Source of the DNA: Alphaproteobacteria bacterium
GTDB taxonomy: Bacteria; Pseudomonadota; Alphaproteobacteria; Rhizobiales; Xanthobacteraceae
Assembly: GCA_005884855.1 (NCBI GenBank)
Contig: VAZS01000094.1
Location: forward strand, 900-8,995
Reading direction: 5' to 3'
DNA: 8,096 nucleotides
The notes under the pieces were generated by a model. It worked only from the letters and a program-made list of their open reading frames with translations, had not been told where the DNA came from and did no database searches. The position numbers and the translations under genes are program-made. Of this stretch, positions 6,266 through 8,096 are shown one piece after another (positions within the stretch are counted from its first letter, which is position 1; each line of letters starts with the position of its first letter).

Positions 6266-6298
6266 GAGCTTTGAAAACGTCGTTTTGATAGAGCTTTG
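6266..6298. promoter_or_regulatory. Palindrome and flanking direct repeats upstream of the PQQ dehydrogenase gene
   Basis: AAAACG-T-CGTTTT at 6274-6286 is a perfect palindrome around one base. GAGCTTTG occurs on both sides, at 6266-6273 and 6291-6298, spaced 25 bp. The group lies 48-80 bp upstream of the dehydrogenase start codon in an AT-rich stretch that must hold its promoter. It may be a regulator site; I could not assign -35 and -10 boxes with confidence. The rest of the gap up to the tRNA gene (6299-6450) shows no gene, only a T-rich stretch near 6324-6347. Confidence 0.4.
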
Positions 6299-6450
6299 GT
6301 ATTTTGAAAGCCTTGGTTTTTTTCGAGATGATTTTTGCGGGCAGGATCATTGCACCGCGGGATGCCGGATGGCCTCGCACATCGTCACGACCTGACGTGC
6401 TTAGAATCGACGACTGAGCGCGAACTCGTATTGCGGCCGTGAAGTACGCA

Positions 6451-6476
6451 AGCATTTGGAAAAAGCATTTGGAAAA
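6451..6476. repeat. Perfect 13-bp tandem duplication past the tRNA-Gly 3' end
   Basis: AGCATTTGGAAAA occurs twice back to back, at 6451-6463 and 6464-6476. On the minus strand this gives two TTTTCCAAATGCT units starting 4 nt after the encoded CCA of the tRNA gene. The T tracts may serve as a trailer and termination signal for the tRNA transcript, and the doubling is probably a slippage event. Confidence 0.8.
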
Positions 6477-6479
6477 TCT

Positions 6480-6554
<75 letters not shown>

Positions 6555-6636
6555 ATCCGAATTGGCGGCGATTGCGCGCCGGCAACGGCAGAGCTATGCC
6601 AAATGCGGCCTCCGAATGCAACAGCCAGCGCGATCC

Positions 6637-6707
6637 CGGTTTGGCCGGCTGAGAGCGCATTTAACCCGGAAACCAGGCTTAAAACACCACTGGATCGGGC
6701 CAAACCG
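6637..6707. repeat. 10-bp inverted repeat in the tRNA-thioredoxin intergenic region
   Basis: CGGTTTGGCC (6637-6646) and GGCCAAACCG (6698-6707) are perfect inverted copies with 51 bp between them. They lie in the 280-bp gap between the tRNA-Gly gene and the thioredoxin gene, upstream of both. The gap otherwise shows no open frame with a ribosome site. The spacer is long for a simple operator, so chance in GC-rich DNA is possible. Confidence 0.4.
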
Positions 6708-6748
6708 CGGCGATGCCCGCGGGAACGGCTATTGACCAGTTCCGCCGA

Positions 6749-6767
6749 TTGCAAATCTGGTTTGCAA
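6749..6767. promoter_or_regulatory. TTGCAAA/TTTGCAA inverted repeat upstream of the thioredoxin gene
   Basis: TTGCAAA (6749-6755) and TTTGCAA (6761-6767) are perfect inverted arms around TCTGG, about 67 bp before the thioredoxin start codon. The size and symmetry suit a dimeric regulator site or a small hairpin in the leader. No promoter boxes could be fixed nearby with confidence. Confidence 0.35.
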
Positions 6768-6834
6768 GCGCCAATTAGGGCTGGAAAGTGCTAAAACCAG
6801 CACCCCCAACCTTCAGCATCAGGCGAGGATTCCC

Positions 6835-7740
6835 GTGACCATAGTTGAGCAGGGCAGCGGAGCGGCGCCCGATCTGATCAAGGAAACAACCACACAGACT
6901 TTCGTCAAGGACGTGATCGAGGAGTCAAAGCGGCAGCCCGTGCTGATCGACTTCTGGGCGCCGTGGTGCGGTCCGTGCCGACAGCTCACGCCACTGCTTG
7001 AAAAGGCGGTCCGTGCCGCCAAGGGCAAAGTCAAGCTGGTCAAGATGAATATCGACGAACATCCGGCCATACCGGGCCAGATGGGCATCCAGTCGATCCC
7101 TGCCGTGATCGCGTTCGTCAACGGTCAGCCCGCCGACGGGTTCATGGGCGCGGTACCGGAAAGCCAGATCACTGCCTTTATCGGCAAGCTGACAGCGGCC
7201 ATGCCCGGCGAACCCAATATCGCGGAAATCATCAAAGAAGCCGAAGCCGTTCTGGCCGAAGGCGATCCGGCGGCGGCGGCGCAGATCTATGCCGATGTTC
7301 TGGCGGCTGACGCCACCAATATCGCAGCGCTCGCCGGACTAGCCAGATGCTACGTGGCCACCGGCGCCATCGAACGGGCCAAACAGACGCTGGCCATGGT
7401 CCCGGAATCGAAACGCAATGACGCCGCCGTAAGCGCCGTGCAAGCCTCCATCGACCTGTCGGAGCAGGCCAAGGCGCTCGGTCCCGTGACCGAGCTGGAA
7501 CAGAAAGTCGCCGCGAACCCGCTCGACCACCAGGCACGGTTCGACCTCGCGACCGCGCTCAACGCCAGCGGCAAGCGCGCCGAGGCAACCCAGCAGCTGC
7601 TCGAGATCGTCAAGCGCGACCGCAAATGGAATGAGGACGGCGCGCGAAAGCAACTGGTGCAGTTCTTCGAGGCGTGGGGCCCGGCGGATGAGGCCACCAT
7701 TGAAGGACGAAAGCGGCTGTCGACGATCCTGTTTTCGTAG
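6835..7740 (+). CDS. cnoX: Thioredoxin-TPR co-chaperone (CnoX/YbbN family)
   Basis: A 301-residue cytoplasmic protein with an N-terminal thioredoxin domain (about 20-122) and a C-terminal tetratricopeptide-type helical domain (about 126-300), the architecture of CnoX/YbbN chaperedoxins. These hold unfolding proteins, protect them from over-oxidation and hand them to GroEL/DnaK. The active site WCGPC (44-48) is complete, with cis-proline Pro89 in QSIPAV. The E. coli protein lacks a full CxxC, whereas alphaproteobacterial members keep it, so this one should also be redox active. TPR-like helices include EAVLAEGDPAAAAQIYADVL (137-156) and TALNASGKRAEATQQLLEIV (240-259). The start is GTG at 6835, with GAGGA 5 nt upstream; no ATG lies near. 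The LON-domain gene follows after 83 bp on the same strand. The family is firm; the gene symbol follows architecture only. Confidence 0.92.
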   Translation: MTIVEQGSGAAPDLIKETTTQTFVKDVIEESKRQPVLIDFWAPWCGPCRQLTPLLEKAVRAAKGKVKLVKMNIDEHPAIPGQMGIQSIPAVIAFVNGQPADGFMGAVPESQITAFIGKLTAAMPGEPNIAEIIKEAEAVLAEGDPAAAAQIYADVLAADATNIAALAGLARCYVATGAIERAKQTLAMVPESKRNDAAVSAVQASIDLSEQAKALGPVTELEQKVAANPLDHQARFDLATALNASGKRAEATQQLLEIVKRDRKWNEDGARKQLVQFFEAWGPADEATIEGRKRLSTILFS

Positions 7741-7823
7741 CACCTTTAACTGGCAAGATTGAACAAGGTTTGAACGTCGAGTACACGAAGGCAAACCAAT
7801 CCAACCAGCACCGGGTTCGCCAT

Positions 7824-8096
7824 ATGCCGATCAACGCCGAATATCGCGGGCCCGGCGAGCTCCCGGAAATAATCCCGGTATTTCCGCTGGCCGGCGCGCT
7901 GTTGCTGCCCCGCGGCCAGATGCCGCTCAACATATTCGAGCCCCGCTATCTGGAGATGGTGGACGACGCGCTACGCGACGGCCATCGGCTGATCGGGATG
8001 ATTCAGCCGGACGCTTCCCACTCGCGGGACGAAGCCAGGCCGGCGCTGTTTCGGGTCGGCTGCGTTGGACGCATTACCCAGCTCGCGGAGGCCGGT
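7824..8096 (+). CDS. LON peptidase substrate-binding-domain protein (partial, 3' end outside window)
   Basis: An open frame starts at ATG 7824 and runs to the window edge with no stop: 91 residues seen. IIPVFPLAGALLLPRGQMPLNIFEPRY (16-42) is the hallmark of the N-terminal LON substrate-binding domain: a PVFPL strand, a PxxxxPLxIFEPRY loop, then EMVDDAL, an IGMIQP strand and FRVGCVGRITQLAE. Stand-alone proteins of about 220 residues with only this domain, lacking the AAA and protease parts of Lon, are common in these bacteria; the missing 3' part must show which form this is. The ribosome site is weak (CCGGGTT at 7811-7817). The start is chosen because homology begins there and no earlier ATG or GTG has a better signal. 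It follows the chaperedoxin gene by 83 bp, so co-expression for protein quality control is plausible. Confidence 0.88.
   Translation, partial: MPINAEYRGPGELPEIIPVFPLAGALLLPRGQMPLNIFEPRYLEMVDDALRDGHRLIGMIQPDASHSRDEARPALFRVGCVGRITQLAEAG

Overview
The window looks like ordinary chromosomal DNA of a high-GC alphaproteobacterium. The protein families, their wording at motif level and the gene neighbours resemble the Bradyrhizobium/Rhodopseudomonas group (Nitrobacteraceae). That placement is recognition from memory, not a database result.

Layout, left to right. (1) Positions 1-344, minus strand, hold the wreck of an IS1595/ISXO2-type transposase, with two in-frame stops and a frameshift. It abuts the 3' end of an intact glutathione S-transferase gene (362-1027, minus). 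(2) The GST is divergent from a DUF2239 gene (1182-1793, plus). Their shared intergenic region carries a perfect 12-bp inverted repeat of an A/TCCGGGTAA-type site, one arm lying over a candidate -10 element. The DUF2239 protein has an AT-hook-like stretch and a segment that could be ribbon-helix-helix, so it may itself bind DNA. (3) Three plus-strand genes follow: a kappa-GST/DsbA-fold isomerase-like protein (1867-2475), an SDR-fold protein lacking the usual catalytic residues (2534-3271) and a ketopantoate-reductase-family protein (3340-4260). They share direction and have short gaps of 58-68 nt, so they may be co-transcribed. (4) Converging on them from the other strand is an exported electron-transfer pair: a periplasmic PQQ-dependent sugar/sorbosone dehydrogenase-like protein (4956-6218) followed by a diheme cytochrome c (4272-4871). 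A strong hairpin separates the two. (5) A tRNA-Gly(GCC) gene lies at 6480-6554 on the minus strand, with a 13-bp tandem duplication directly past its 3' end. (6) On the plus strand a CnoX/YbbN-type thioredoxin-TPR protein (6835-7740) is followed by the start of a LON substrate-binding-domain protein that runs off the window at 8096.

How the parts work together. The dehydrogenase and cytochrome form a credible oxidation module: PQQ takes electrons from a sugar or alcohol-type substrate in the periplasm and cytochrome c passes them to the respiratory chain. The GST/DUF2239 pair looks like a jointly regulated unit. The thioredoxin and LON-domain genes belong to protein quality control. I found no CRISPR array, phage, toxin system or biosynthetic cluster. 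The least explained parts are the DUF2239 operator region, the SDR without its catalytic residues and the intercistronic hairpin.
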